DNA of 64,000 nucleotides from Paenibacillus sp. yr247 (GCF_900103825.1 NZ_FNIF01000023.1:1-64000); one strand, 5' to 3'; counted from the stretch's first letter, positions 33,482 to 41,569 are shown. The notes: generated from the sequence alone by a model not told the origin. Program-made: numbers and translations.

Positions 33482-34123
33482 TTAGTTACTGATGAATTCC
33501 TGTACCCATTCGCCGTTGTAATTAGCTGCACCAATTTTGGTGAAGTTGGGGCTTAGGATATTTTGGCGGTGCCCCGCGCTATTCATCCAGGCGTTCATGA
33601 CATCTTCAGGCGTTTCCTGGCCTTTGGCTATATTTTCACCTGCGTAGGAATAATGAATGCCATATGCGCTCATCATGTCAAAAGGGGACCCATAGGTCGG
33701 TGAGGTATGATCAAAATAACCATTATTGTACATATCCTTCGCTTTGTCGAGGGCCATGCCTGTAAGTGCGCTGTCGCTAGTCAAAGGACTAAGTCCTGCT
33801 TTGGCACGTTCTTGGTTAACTAGGTTAACGACTTGACTGGCAAAAGCTGATTGCGATGGCGCGGCTACTTTTGAAAATCCGCCCGTGCTCGTGCTTCCAG
33901 GAATTTGCAGTGTCATGCCCGGCCAGATGACATCCGGATTGGCAACCTGAGGGTTTGCCTGAATGAGCGAAGTGAGGCTTACGCCATTCTTCTTAGAGAT
34001 TGACCACATCGTGTCGTTGCCCGACACCGTATAAGTGGATGATGCGGCCATTGCCGCACTTGAGCCCAGAAGGACACTTAGTCCCAATGCGCCTGTTACT
34101 ATAAGCTTTTTGTAACGTTTCAA
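33482..34123 (-). CDS. Secreted LysM-CAP domain protein
   Basis: A 213-residue exported protein. The signal peptide (LIVTGALGLSVLLGSSAAMA) is followed by one LysM wall-binding domain (YTVSGNDTMWSISKKNGVSL...IWPGMTLQIPG, about 30-75). A CAP/SCP domain of the YkwD type follows (about 92-213) with VNQERAKAGLSPL, YFDHTSPTYGSPFDMM and NAWMNSAGHRQNILSPN. Start TTG 34123 has AGGAGAGG seven bases upstream. The leader carries a c-di-AMP riboswitch, so high c-di-AMP should switch it off; this is typical of wall-remodelling genes. Confidence 0.93.
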   Translation of the reverse strand: MKRYKKLIVTGALGLSVLLGSSAAMAASSTYTVSGNDTMWSISKKNGVSLTSLIQANPQVANPDVIWPGMTLQIPGSTSTGGFSKVAAPSQSAFASQVVNLVNQERAKAGLSPLTSDSALTGMALDKAKDMYNNGYFDHTSPTYGSPFDMMSAYGIHYSYAGENIAKGQETPEDVMNAWMNSAGHRQNILSPNFTKIGAANYNGEWVQEFISN

Positions 34124-34135
34124 AACAATCCTCTC

Positions 34136-34255
34136 CTTTTGCGGCCTGCGAGGTTAGCTGTCGGATTCGGGTCAAAGAGTAATCACCCGGCCGCTTAAGC
34201 GGCTTCACCCCAAAGGATGGGTCCCCCGTGCTTCAAGAAGCTTCGGCCTTCTTAG
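34136..34255 (-). promoter_or_regulatory. c-di-AMP riboswitch (ydaO/yuaA type)
   Basis: The conserved landmarks occur in order on the minus strand: CACGGGGGACCCAT, GGGGTGAAGCCGC, GGCCGGGTGATTACTC, GACCCGAATCCGACAGC and TAACCTCGCAGGC. These are the hallmarks of this class, which turns genes off when c-di-AMP is bound. The exact ends are estimated. It lies just before the ribosome site of the LysM-CAP gene. Confidence 0.9.
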
Positions 34256-34283
34256 TTGTTTGATCGGAATCGATCATATTAAA

Positions 34284-34320
34284 ATTGTACCACTAGAATT
34301 CTATGAAAACATGGTACAAT
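34284..34320. promoter_or_regulatory. Nine-base inverted repeat over divergent -10 elements
   Basis: ATTGTACCA (34284-34292) and TGGTACAAT (34312-34320) are perfect complements. Read on each strand, both arms give TGGTACAAT, an extended -10. The leftward one is placed to start the riboswitch transcript. The pair could be a regulator site or two back-to-back promoters. Confidence 0.45.
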
Positions 34321-34334
34321 GATTTCCAATCCTA

Positions 34335-35579
34335 TTAATTGGAGAGGATTGGAGAGCGCTCAACCACATTATCCGGGTCCGTACCTTTTGTTTCTTTGCC
34401 GAAAAATAGCAGAGTCAGTGCTCCGATAACAATGGCAACGAAGAATACCAAAAAAATGGATGTGATTGCTTTGTCTTTCGCAACCAGCAAACCAACAAGG
34501 TATGGGCCGATGATACCGCCAACACGTCCGAAGGAAGCGGCAAGCCCAACACCCGTAGAGCGGACTCCTGTTGGGTACAACTCAGGTGTATAAGCATACA
34601 TAGCTCCCCATGCGCCAAGATTAAAAAAAGATAAGCTAATACCGGCTGCTATCAGCATCCCTTCCGTTTCAGCATTGCTGAACCATAGTGCGCTTGCTGC
34701 GGTCAGCAGCAAATAGGTGACGAGCACAAACTTGCGGCCGAATTTCTCAATAATGTAAGCTGCAGTAAAATAACCGGGAAGCTGTGCCAACGTCATGATT
34801 AACACGTATTGAAAACTTTTTACGAGACCGAAGCCCTTAAGAACCATGACGGTTGGAAGCCACAGAAACATTCCGTAATAAGAAAACACCACTGTGAACC
34901 ACAAAATCCAGAGTGTTAAGGTAGACCTACGATAGTTAGATGACCATACCGAGGCTACCCGTTCTCCGATCGACAACTTCTGACTTTTCAGTTCGGTATA
35001 GCGAGGTGAATCCTGAATAGCCCTTCTAAGATATAAAGCATATAAAGCCGGGATCGCACCAATGATAAAGGCCGCACGCCAACCGTAAACAGGAATGACG
35101 AAGTAAGAAATAAGCGCCGCGAAGATCCACCCACACGCCCAAAAGCTTTCGAGCAGCACTACAGCACGTCCCCTTTCCTTAGCTGGGAACGACTCAGAAA
35201 CAAGCGTTGAAGCGACAGGAAGCTCCCCGCCAAGACCAAATCCGGTAATGAAACGCAGCACACATAGCATAACAAAGCTTGTGGCAAGAGCAGATAATCC
35301 GCTAGCTGCGGAGAAAATTATAAGCGTACCCAGAAGTACCGCCCTTCGTCCGTACCGGTCAGCAAGTGAACCTGCTACTAGCGCACCTGCCGCCATTCCG
35401 ATCGAATTAATGGCTGCCAGCAGTCCGATTTGCTGTGCGCCCAATTTCCACTCAACGGATAGCGCGGCAACGATAAACGAAATGATCCCAACATCCATCG
35501 CGTCGAACAACCAGCTAATTCCCATACTTAAAAGCAATTTACGTTTTGCTGGTTCACGCAATAAAATTGTTTTATTCAT
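34335..35579 (-). CDS. niaP: Niacin/nicotinamide transporter NiaP (MFS)
   Basis: About 414 residues, twelve membrane segments, sugar-porter-type MFS. GISWLFDAMDVGIISFIVAAL and GFGLGGELPVASTLVSE, LLESFWACGWIFAALISYFVIP and GSLADRYGRR closely resemble B. subtilis NiaP (YceI). The nearby ter cluster repeats the B. subtilis yceC-yceI neighbourhood, which supports the assignment. ATG 35579 is chosen with AAGGGG 8 bases upstream; TTG two codons earlier is also possible. No NiaR box was recognised. Confidence 0.87.
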   Translation of the reverse strand: MNKTILLREPAKRKLLLSMGISWLFDAMDVGIISFIVAALSVEWKLGAQQIGLLAAINSIGMAAGALVAGSLADRYGRRAVLLGTLIIFSAASGLSALATSFVMLCVLRFITGFGLGGELPVASTLVSESFPAKERGRAVVLLESFWACGWIFAALISYFVIPVYGWRAAFIIGAIPALYALYLRRAIQDSPRYTELKSQKLSIGERVASVWSSNYRRSTLTLWILWFTVVFSYYGMFLWLPTVMVLKGFGLVKSFQYVLIMTLAQLPGYFTAAYIIEKFGRKFVLVTYLLLTAASALWFSNAETEGMLIAAGISLSFFNLGAWGAMYAYTPELYPTGVRSTGVGLAASFGRVGGIIGPYLVGLLVAKDKAITSIFLVFFVAIVIGALTLLFFGKETKGTDPDNVVERSPILSN

Positions 35580-35737
35580 GCTCAAGACCCCTTCTCCTAA
35601 TCATTACATTAAGTTCTTTCCTCCTATTTTGCGTTACTTAAGAAGAAAAAACACCCTCCTTGAAGTTAGGTCTTCTCTTGCTCCTGCATATAAGCAAAGC
35701 TTAGCATTGCAACATAATTTCTCTCATGAGTGGTTAT

Positions 35738-35777
35738 AAAAAAATCCCGATGTATTAAGGCTTTGGCCACATCGGGA
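35738..35777 (-). terminator. Terminator after the broken phnA
   Basis: TCCCGATGT/ACATCGGGA perfect stem with a 15-base loop; seven U residues follow on the minus strand. Confidence 0.8.
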
Positions 35778-35795
35778 CTAACTTTTGTTTTGATA

Positions 35796-36022
35796 TTATA
35801 CCTTTTTAACAAATTCAGATTTTAATTTCATAGCTCCAAAACCATCAATTTTGCAATCAATATCATGATCTCCATCAACCAAGCGAATACTTTTTACTTT
35901 TGTACCATTCCAGTTTCTAATTCTAATGTCGACTCATGACCACATTCTGGGCAAACAAAAAGACTTCCATTTTCGTAAGTGTATTCTGATTTACATTTTG
36001 GGCAAGTTGGCAAATCTATCAT
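35796..36022 (-). pseudogene. Broken phnA (YjdM-family) gene
   Basis: The first frame from ATG 36022 reads MIDLPTCPKCKSEYTYENGS and [16 protein letters not shown], the zinc ribbon of PhnA/YjdM, then stops. A shifted frame continues [20 protein letters not shown] and [13 protein letters not shown], the conserved C-terminus. The middle, about 35-40 residues of the SH3-like part, is missing. Like the ter genes nearby, the two ends are well preserved around one internal deletion. Confidence 0.83.
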
Positions 36023-36043
36023 GATTTCATTTTCTCCATGCAC

Positions 36044-36343
36044 TTACTTGTCATGAAATCCAGTTGAAGGGTTCGTTATGAAAAAACCATCTTGAGGCAC
36101 ATGAAAATATTGAATCCAAACCCCATCTAAAAGGCCTTCTCGTTTATCTAGTAAAATTTCAATGTCTTTGTCTGTTTTTACGATTTCATCATGTTCAGTA
36201 GGCGTATCAAGAATCACATCATAATGAGCGTGATCTCCATGATTCTGTGTAATAAATACACGAATCATTTTCCCTTTAGATTCTTCACTACTCAACATAT
36301 TTTTTAGAACCTTTGCTGCATTTCGATTGATTTTACATTTCAT
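36044..36343 (-). CDS. HesB/IscA-fold protein lacking the cluster cysteines
   Basis: A 99-residue protein aligning by pattern with the Fe-S biogenesis fold: INRNAAKVLKNML, GKMIRVFITQ, YDVILD, DIEILLDKREGLLDG and GFFITNP. Where A-type carriers have their first Cys it reads NHGDHAHYD, and there is no Cys-x-Cys at the C-terminus. It therefore should not carry a cluster in the usual way; His residues might bind a metal. It lies in an AT-rich islet with its own palindrome-controlled promoter. Function unknown. Confidence 0.75.
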   Translation of the reverse strand: MKCKINRNAAKVLKNMLSSEESKGKMIRVFITQNHGDHAHYDVILDTPTEHDEIVKTDKDIEILLDKREGLLDGVWIQYFHVPQDGFFITNPSTGFHDK

Positions 36344-36370
36344 GTTTTATGTCCCCTATTCATTTCATTA

Positions 36371-36406
36371 TACTGTAATAATATTAGTTACAGTAAGGTT
36401 TGTCAA
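36371..36406 (-). promoter_or_regulatory. Promoter with an operator-like palindrome
   Basis: Minus strand TTGACA (36401-36406) and TATTAT are 17 bases apart. A perfect dyad TACTGTAA-N9-TTACAGTA (36371-36395) overlaps the spacer and -10. This looks like a repressor site controlling the HesB-fold gene, 28 bases from its start. Confidence 0.68.
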
Positions 36407-36609
36407 CATATTCATTAGTCGTGCAACAAGCAAGAACCGCTCTTGAACAAATGAAATATGAAGTTGCTCAAGAATTAGGTATTCAGATTCCTCAAGATGG
36501 TTATTACGGATACATGACTACTCGTGATACTGGCGCAATCGGTGGTCACATTACTAGAAGATTAGTTCAAATTGCAGAACAACAACTAACCGGCGGATTT
36601 AGACGCTAA
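36400..36609 (+). CDS. Alpha/beta-type small acid-soluble spore protein, possibly 5'-altered
   Basis: A 69-residue paralogue of the protein at 3544. LEQMKYEVAQELGIQIPQDG and GAIGGHITRRLVQIAEQQL are the family signatures. The only start in frame is TTG 36400, which lacks a proper ribosome site and lies within the -35 region of the divergent promoter. The N-terminus is a few residues shorter than the paralogue's. The gene may have lost its original leader, or it may be translated from a later codon. The codon choice is more AT-rich than in the 3544 copy. Confidence 0.8.
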   Translation: MSTYSLVVQQARTALEQMKYEVAQELGIQIPQDGYYGYMTTRDTGAIGGHITRRLVQIAEQQLTGGFRR

Positions 36610-36629
36610 TTCCATTTATGTAAGTGTAA

Positions 36630-36684
36630 ACAAAAAAAGACTGTATTCACCACTTCCTCCTTTGGTGATTTCAGTCTTTTTGTT
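36630..36684. terminator. Bidirectional terminator between spore protein and ligase genes
   Basis: AAAAAGACTG/CAGTCTTTTT with an inner CACCA/TGGTG stem; A and T runs on both sides. Confidence 0.8.
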
Positions 36685-36687
36685 TGC

Positions 36688-37533
36688 TCAGATAACGAAT
36701 TCCATGAAAACGGGTGATCGAAGTTTTCCACTTTTGGTCCAGTTTCTTGTCTTAATCCTTGCCATGATCCGTGGTTCCATATATGCAAAATTCTTGTCTT
36801 CCTTGAATACTAAGCGTTTCTTCACACCATCTAACGCTTTTTTGTGGATGGGTGTTACACCTAACTCAATGACCCCGACTGGGAACTTGGATCCATCGGC
36901 TGCATCAATAGAGGCTAGTAAGGCAAAATTATTTTTTCTATAACCGGAAATGTAGACTTCCGCATAAGTCCAGTTGATCACCTTTTGCCATTGGTTGGAG
37001 CGTTTTTCTATTTCGTATATGGAATTCTCTTTTTTTGATTTAATGATTATACCGTCAAGTCTCTGTTGACGGGCCCGCTCAAAATAATCAACTGCATTAC
37101 CCTCAAACACTTTAACCTTTTTATAGTTCTCATTTTCAATGAAAGCCAGGTCCAACAGCTCTTTACGCTTGAGTAAGCTTAGACCCGTGACGTCAATTCC
37201 TTTGTATCTCAAGATGTCAAATGCGCAAAATATCACAGGAGTCTTGTTTTTCTTAGATAAGAACCTGGCCGACATGGCTTCAAAGTCTGGTTTCCCTTGA
37301 TCATCAGCAACAATTAATTCACCATCAAGTATTGTTCCTTCCGGCAGGGGGCAATTAAATAACTCAGGGAATTTATTCGTGATCAAGTCATTTTGCCTCG
37401 TGTAAACATAGAGTTTATCCATATTGGAAATAATACATCGTAAACCATCTAATTTTAATTCCGCTATATGATTTTTACTGTTAAATGGCTTATTATTCTT
37501 TGCATTATACAGCAGCATAGGAGAAATGAACAT
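36688..37533 (-). CDS. ATP-dependent DNA ligase
   Basis: A 281-residue ligase consisting of adenylation and OB-fold domains only. The nucleotidyl Lys is in ELKLDGLR (KxDG), with LDGELIV, FCAFDILRYKG, DGIIIKSKK and WQKVINWTYAEVYISGY as the later motifs. It resembles the short ligases linked to LigD/Ku-type repair in spore formers, but no ku gene is in the window. GGGTGAT precedes ATG 37533. A role in DNA repair of dormant or germinating cells is plausible given the adjacent spore protein gene. Confidence 0.9.
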   Translation of the reverse strand: MFISPMLLYNAKNNKPFNSKNHIAELKLDGLRCIISNMDKLYVYTRQNDLITNKFPELFNCPLPEGTILDGELIVADDQGKPDFEAMSARFLSKKNKTPVIFCAFDILRYKGIDVTGLSLLKRKELLDLAFIENENYKKVKVFEGNAVDYFERARQQRLDGIIIKSKKENSIYEIEKRSNQWQKVINWTYAEVYISGYRKNNFALLASIDAADGSKFPVGVIELGVTPIHKKALDGVKKRLVFKEDKNFAYMEPRIMARIKTRNWTKSGKLRSPVFMEFVI

Positions 37534-37594
37534 TTAGTATCACCCTATACTAAATGATACTTCACTGTTATACATCTGCCTAATGGAACTTGAA

Positions 37595-37633
37595 GGAAAG
37601 AAGAGCCGGAGCATCTAACCAGGGCTTCTTATT
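37595..37633 (-). terminator. Possible terminator of the rRNA methyltransferase gene
   Basis: GAAGAGCC and GGGCTTCTT form an imperfect stem; on the minus strand CTTTCCTT follows. About 75 bases past the stop. Confidence 0.4.
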
Positions 37634-37710
37634 GTTTATTATTGCACATAGCAGAGGAGGATCATGATCGATCCTCTTTCTTGACCAAAAATGTTGAAAA
37701 ATCTCACAAG

Positions 37711-38523
37711 TCAGACTTTATTGTTGTTGTAAACCAACCGCTGTCGCGAAGCCTCAAACAGCAGCACGGTCGCCGCCATCGCGACATTCAGTGATTCCGC
37801 TTTGCCCTGCATCGGAATAATGACCTGCACATCCGATTGCGCTTCAACCTCCGGCGACACGCCCTTGCCTTCATTGCCGAGGATCAGCCACGTCGGCTGC
37901 CGCAGGTCTGTGTCATAGCACGAGCGCTGTGCCTGCAGGCTCGTGGTCACAAGCCGCACGCCGCGCTCACGCGCGCGCGGCAATAACAGGCTAAGATCTG
38001 CCTCCACTATCGGCAGATGATACATCGATCCCATCGTCGAGCGGATCGTCTTGGGATTGTACAGATCGACCGTGCCGCGGCCGAGCACGACTGCACTGGC
38101 CCCGACGGCATCTGCGCTGCGGATAATCGTGCCGAGGTTGCCCGGGTCCTGAACGCCGTCCAGGACGACGACAAGATCATGCTCTCCAGCGAACAGCTCG
38201 TCCATGCCAAGCTGCGGTCGAGCCACAACGGCTAGTACGCCTTGCGGCGTCTGGGTATCCGAGCATTTCTCCAAGACGGCCTGGCTAACGCCGACCCATT
38301 CCACAAACGGAGCCTGCTGGGCTAATCCAACAGGCACACCCTTTTCCAAGCTATAAACAATGGTTTTAACCGAAGCCTCTGCACGCAGTGCTTCCTCCAC
38401 CAGATGGTAACCCTCGATGATATATTTCCCTTGTTTGTCCCTGCCCCGGCGCTCTAAGAGCTGCGCCCATTCTTTGACTCTGGCATTCTGAACAGACATG
38501 ATTTCTGTATGTATACTTGTCAT
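37711..38523 (-). CDS. ysgA: SpoU-family RNA methyltransferase (YsgA-like)
   Basis: A 270-residue SPOUT enzyme expected to 2'-O-methylate ribose in rRNA. The N-terminal substrate-binding domain includes ERRGRDKQGKYIIEGYHLVEEAL. The catalytic knot motifs are DGVQDPGNLGTIIRSADA, ILGNEGKGVS and IPMQGKAESLNVAMAA. About 37.75-38.25 kb is strikingly GC-rich compared with the flanks. It starts 10 bases after ktrA. The order with sspI nearby matches B. subtilis ysgA-sspI. Confidence 0.9.
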   Translation of the reverse strand: MTSIHTEIMSVQNARVKEWAQLLERRGRDKQGKYIIEGYHLVEEALRAEASVKTIVYSLEKGVPVGLAQQAPFVEWVGVSQAVLEKCSDTQTPQGVLAVVARPQLGMDELFAGEHDLVVVLDGVQDPGNLGTIIRSADAVGASAVVLGRGTVDLYNPKTIRSTMGSMYHLPIVEADLSLLLPRARERGVRLVTTSLQAQRSCYDTDLRQPTWLILGNEGKGVSPEVEAQSDVQVIIPMQGKAESLNVAMAATVLLFEASRQRLVYNNNKV

Positions 38524-38533
38524 TTATCTTTAC

Positions 38534-39193
38534 CTACTCCGCAAAAGTCACTTCAAAAGTTTGAAGATTTGAATTTTCACCGACAATAACCAAAATATCT
38601 TCCGGTCTAAGCGATTCTTCCGCACTTGGCGGAATGATCAGCTTTTCATTTTGTTTGATCGCGATAACATTACAGCCATATTTGGCTCTAATATCTAGTT
38701 GTTTAAGGCTTTTGCCAACCAATTGGCGGGACACTTTAATCTCCACGATGCTGTAATCCGCAGATAACTCTATATAATCAACGATATTAGAAGAAATAAG
38801 ATGATGCGCCACACGCTGTCCCATATCTCTTTCCGGATAAACGACTTTGTCTGCGCCAATTTTTTTTAACACTTTGCCATGCAGATCATTAACAGCTTTA
38901 ACGACTACCGTAGGGATGCCCATTTCTTTGAGAATTAATGTCGTCAAAATACTCGCTTGAATATCCTCGCCAATAGCCACCACGACAACGTCAAAATTAC
39001 GAATACCTAAGGCTCGGAGCGCTTCTTCATCCGTAGAATCTGCTTGAACGGCATGCGTGACAAGAGCTGAAATATCTTGTACCGTCTCTTCGCGAGAATC
39101 AATTGCCATGACTTCAAATCCTAATTGGGACAACGTTCTAGCGACGCTGGACCCGAATCTTCCCATCCCAATAATCGCAAATTGTTTTCTCAT
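38534..39193 (-). CDS. KtrA-type potassium uptake regulator (RCK)
   Basis: A 219-residue cytoplasmic gating subunit of a Ktr potassium channel. The Rossmann motif is IIGMGRFGSSVARTL, with Asp at the end of the second strand (VMAIDSRE). The C-terminal RCK_C domain (about 135-219) is the known c-di-AMP binding site in this family. No membrane subunit (KtrB/D) is adjacent, as for B. subtilis ktrC. GGGGG lies 10 bases before the ATG, and a TATAAT at 39230-39235 provides a likely promoter. Confidence 0.92.
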   Translation of the reverse strand: MRKQFAIIGMGRFGSSVARTLSQLGFEVMAIDSREETVQDISALVTHAVQADSTDEEALRALGIRNFDVVVVAIGEDIQASILTTLILKEMGIPTVVVKAVNDLHGKVLKKIGADKVVYPERDMGQRVAHHLISSNIVDYIELSADYSIVEIKVSRQLVGKSLKQLDIRAKYGCNVIAIKQNEKLIIPPSAEESLRPEDILVIVGENSNLQTFEVTFAE

Positions 39194-39287
39194 CGGTTGG
39201 TGTCCCCCAAATTCTTAAGATATTTTAAAATTATAACATAATTGCGACCCACAACTCACTATTCAAGGGAAGGTGTTAAGTGTGAAA

Positions 39288-39317
39288 GGATGAACCGTCC
39301 GAAACTTGCGCATATTA
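39288..39317 (+). promoter_or_regulatory. SigG-type promoter of sspI
   Basis: CATATTA (39311-39317) matches the SigG -10 consensus; GGATG 18 bases upstream is one base off the -35. It lies 34 bases before the sspI start, and sspI is SigG-dependent in B. subtilis. Confidence 0.6.
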
Positions 39318-39350
39318 GTAACGATAACGACATGGAAGCGAGGTCCACGA

Positions 39351-39554
39351 ATGAACATCACCTTAAGACAGGCCATTGTCCAGCGAGTCCAAAATAAATC
39401 GAATGATGAACTTCAAGAAGTTATTGAGGATTCCATCGGCGGAGAAGAACGGGTATTGCCCGGACTTGGTGTGCTTTTCGAAATCATATGGCAGCATAGT
39501 GAAGCAAACATTCAAAACCAACTCGTAGAAACACTTAAAGAGCATCTCGAATGA
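39351..39554 (+). CDS. sspI: Small acid-soluble spore protein SspI
   Basis: A 67-residue minor spore protein. MNITLRQAIVQRVQNKSN, EVIEDSIGGEERVLPGLGV and LFEIIWQHS match SspI. ATG 39351 is chosen because GAGG lies upstream and the product then has the family's usual length. A SigG-like promoter precedes it, and an imperfect hairpin with GGTTTTATC (about 39571-39606) may end it. It lies divergent from ktrA-ysgA. Confidence 0.9.
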   Translation: MNITLRQAIVQRVQNKSNDELQEVIEDSIGGEERVLPGLGVLFEIIWQHSEANIQNQLVETLKEHLE

Positions 39555-39597
39555 CGCCATTCAATCAAGCTAGCTAGGGGGCTGCTCCCGCGTTCCC

Positions 39598-40341
39598 TTA
39601 GCTGGTTTTATCTTCAAGTTCAAGAAATTTACATGAAGCTGGGAATCGTCCTCTTAGGCGGCGATTCGCTGTGCCATTTAGATAAGAAGGCCAAGTCAAT
39701 CTTAGTATGCTCAAAATATCATGAAACGTCTCAAATGGATAAAAATTTGTACCTTCCTCCGTCAAATACCTGGCAAGACTCCCACGTGCAAAAATCCAAT
39801 CGGCAAAGCCGGAACCATAATAATCACTGCTGCCATCTCCAATGTAAATGACAAGCCAACCATCCTCTTTTAACTGCTTGACGACACTCGCTTTGCAGCA
39901 TCCGCACCATTTGCATGCCGCATTCGTATTTTGAACGCCGAATTGAAATTCACCATCTGTCGAGTATTGAATCGGATTCCCGATAATACGGTTAACTTTC
40001 ATCTGCTGGCGACTTAAAATTTGCTCAATATAGTAAAGCATACCATCACTCAACACCGTAACCGGCACATCTTTCTGCTGGCAAAAATCAATAAAATCCC
40101 GCGCCCCATCCCGCAAATTCACGCTCTCAATCAACCGATCTACCTGCTCCTGCTGACCGGCAAGTAGGGGGTAAGCCGCTTCAATCCATGCCAAAGAGCC
40201 CACCTTTTTTTCCCGAAAAAGACGTGAAGCTTCAATAACCTGTTTTTCATTTAACACGCCTAATTCTTCCATCAACATATCGCCAACATCCTGCTCCATC
40301 AAGGTTCCATCAAAGTCTGTCACCACAGCTATTTTTGGCAT
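39598..40341 (-). CDS. HAD-superfamily phosphatase (MtnX-like)
   Basis: A 247-residue HAD-IB phosphatase. Motif I is VVTDFDGTLMEQD, motif II VTVLSDGM, and the acidic motif is YIGDGSSDYYG. NAACKWCGCCKAS is a Cys cluster seen in MtnX-type proteins, where it may hold zinc. MtnX acts in methionine salvage, but no other mtn gene is in the window, so the substrate is open. The C-terminal 30 residues are basic and look unstructured. GAGG precedes ATG 40341. Confidence 0.82.
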   Translation of the reverse strand: MPKIAVVTDFDGTLMEQDVGDMLMEELGVLNEKQVIEASRLFREKKVGSLAWIEAAYPLLAGQQEQVDRLIESVNLRDGARDFIDFCQQKDVPVTVLSDGMLYYIEQILSRQQMKVNRIIGNPIQYSTDGEFQFGVQNTNAACKWCGCCKASVVKQLKEDGWLVIYIGDGSSDYYGSGFADWIFARGSLARYLTEEGTNFYPFETFHDILSILRLTWPSYLNGTANRRLRGRFPASCKFLELEDKTS

Positions 40342-40409
40342 GGCTAATTAGTCCTCCAATCACGAGTGCTTTTTCCCGAGAAACGACACAATTCCTCCGC
40401 AAAATAAAC

Positions 40410-40441
40410 AAAAATCCCCCTCTAACGCAAAGAGGAGGATG
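40410..40441 (-). terminator. Terminator of the ThuA-Gfo operon
   Basis: ATCCCCCTCT and AGAGGAGGAT pair with one mismatch; on the minus strand UUUUU follows. Confidence 0.72.
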
Positions 40442-40454
40442 CCCATATATATTA

Positions 40455-41549
40455 TTATAGCACGGAATCTGGTGACAGCGGGGCTGGTTTCTCACAGCTG
40501 CTTTGCATTACATAATGCTTGCCTGAGTCGGACGCATCATGGAAGCCATGCATCGCCTCCAGCACGTGGTAAGCCAGCTGCCCGTTCGCACGATGTGCAT
40601 CACTTTCGCCGCTCATCAACGCTTGAGCCATGGCCGCAACACCTAAACCGCGGTGGTTTTCTTTGTAGCCATGCGACAGAGGAATCGGTTCCCAATCAGA
40701 ACCCCCTTTGCGGATAAGCACCTGACCGCCGAATGTATTCGGATCTGGTACGCGTATGGAGCCTTGGCTGCCGTAGATTTCAATGTTCGGCAATTGTGTG
40801 CCTCCCATAATATCGAAGCTTGTGACAAGTGTAGCAATTGCACCGCTATGGAAATCAAGCACGCCCGCAATATGTGTAGGTGTTTCTACCGTGATTTTCT
40901 GTCCGCGTTTTTTCTCGCTCTTTATCGTGCGCTCTTGGAAGCTTATTCCTGCCGAACCTGTTACTCGGCGAATAGGCCCAAGTAAAGCCACTAGCGCTGT
41001 TAAGTAATAAGGACCCATATCGAACATCGGGCCGCCGCCTTTTGCATAATAAAATTCCGGATCCGGGTGCCAGTGCTCATGGCCTTTGCCCATCATGAAT
41101 GCCGTTGCCGCAATCGGTGTACCAATCCAGCCGTCATTAATCAGCTTCACGCACGTTTGTATCCCTCCACCGAGGAATGTATCCGGTGCACTGCCTACCA
41201 GCAATCCCTTGCGATGTGCAACTTCCAGAATCTGCAGACCTTCTTCACGGGTAACGGCAAGCGGCTTCTCCACATACACGTGTTTGCCCGCTTCCAGTAC
41301 TTGAATACACACTGCGGCGTGTGCTGCCGGAATCGTCAAATTGATCACAATATCAATATTAGAATCATTTAATAACTCTTGCACGGTATACGCATGAGGA
41401 ATACTAAATTCCTCCGCCCGAGCCTTTGCTCTGTCCATATCGATATCGGCACACGCTAGCAGCTGCAAATGCTCAAAGTTAGGAATATTTTTCATATAGG
41501 CTGCGCTAATATTCCCGCAACCGATAATACCAACTTTCTTCTTACTCAT
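40455..41549 (-). CDS. Gfo/Idh/MocA-family oxidoreductase
   Basis: A 364-residue NAD(P)-dependent sugar or polyol dehydrogenase. The Rossmann motif is VGIIGCGNISAAY, and the catalytic Lys lies in YVEKPLAVT. GGGPMFDMGPYYLTALVALLG is typical of the C-terminal domain. ATG 41549 follows GGGGGAAG by 8 bases. It lies 20 bases after the ThuA-like gene in one operon. Both are probably controlled by the upstream LacI-type regulator and handle a carbohydrate derivative, which cannot be named from sequence. Confidence 0.92.
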   Translation of the reverse strand: MSKKKVGIIGCGNISAAYMKNIPNFEHLQLLACADIDMDRAKARAEEFSIPHAYTVQELLNDSNIDIVINLTIPAAHAAVCIQVLEAGKHVYVEKPLAVTREEGLQILEVAHRKGLLVGSAPDTFLGGGIQTCVKLINDGWIGTPIAATAFMMGKGHEHWHPDPEFYYAKGGGPMFDMGPYYLTALVALLGPIRRVTGSAGISFQERTIKSEKKRGQKITVETPTHIAGVLDFHSGAIATLVTSFDIMGGTQLPNIEIYGSQGSIRVPDPNTFGGQVLIRKGGSDWEPIPLSHGYKENHRGLGVAAMAQALMSGESDAHRANGQLAYHVLEAMHGFHDASDSGKHYVMQSSCEKPAPLSPDSVL

Positions 41550-41569
41550 CTCTTGCTTCCCCCTTTTCG

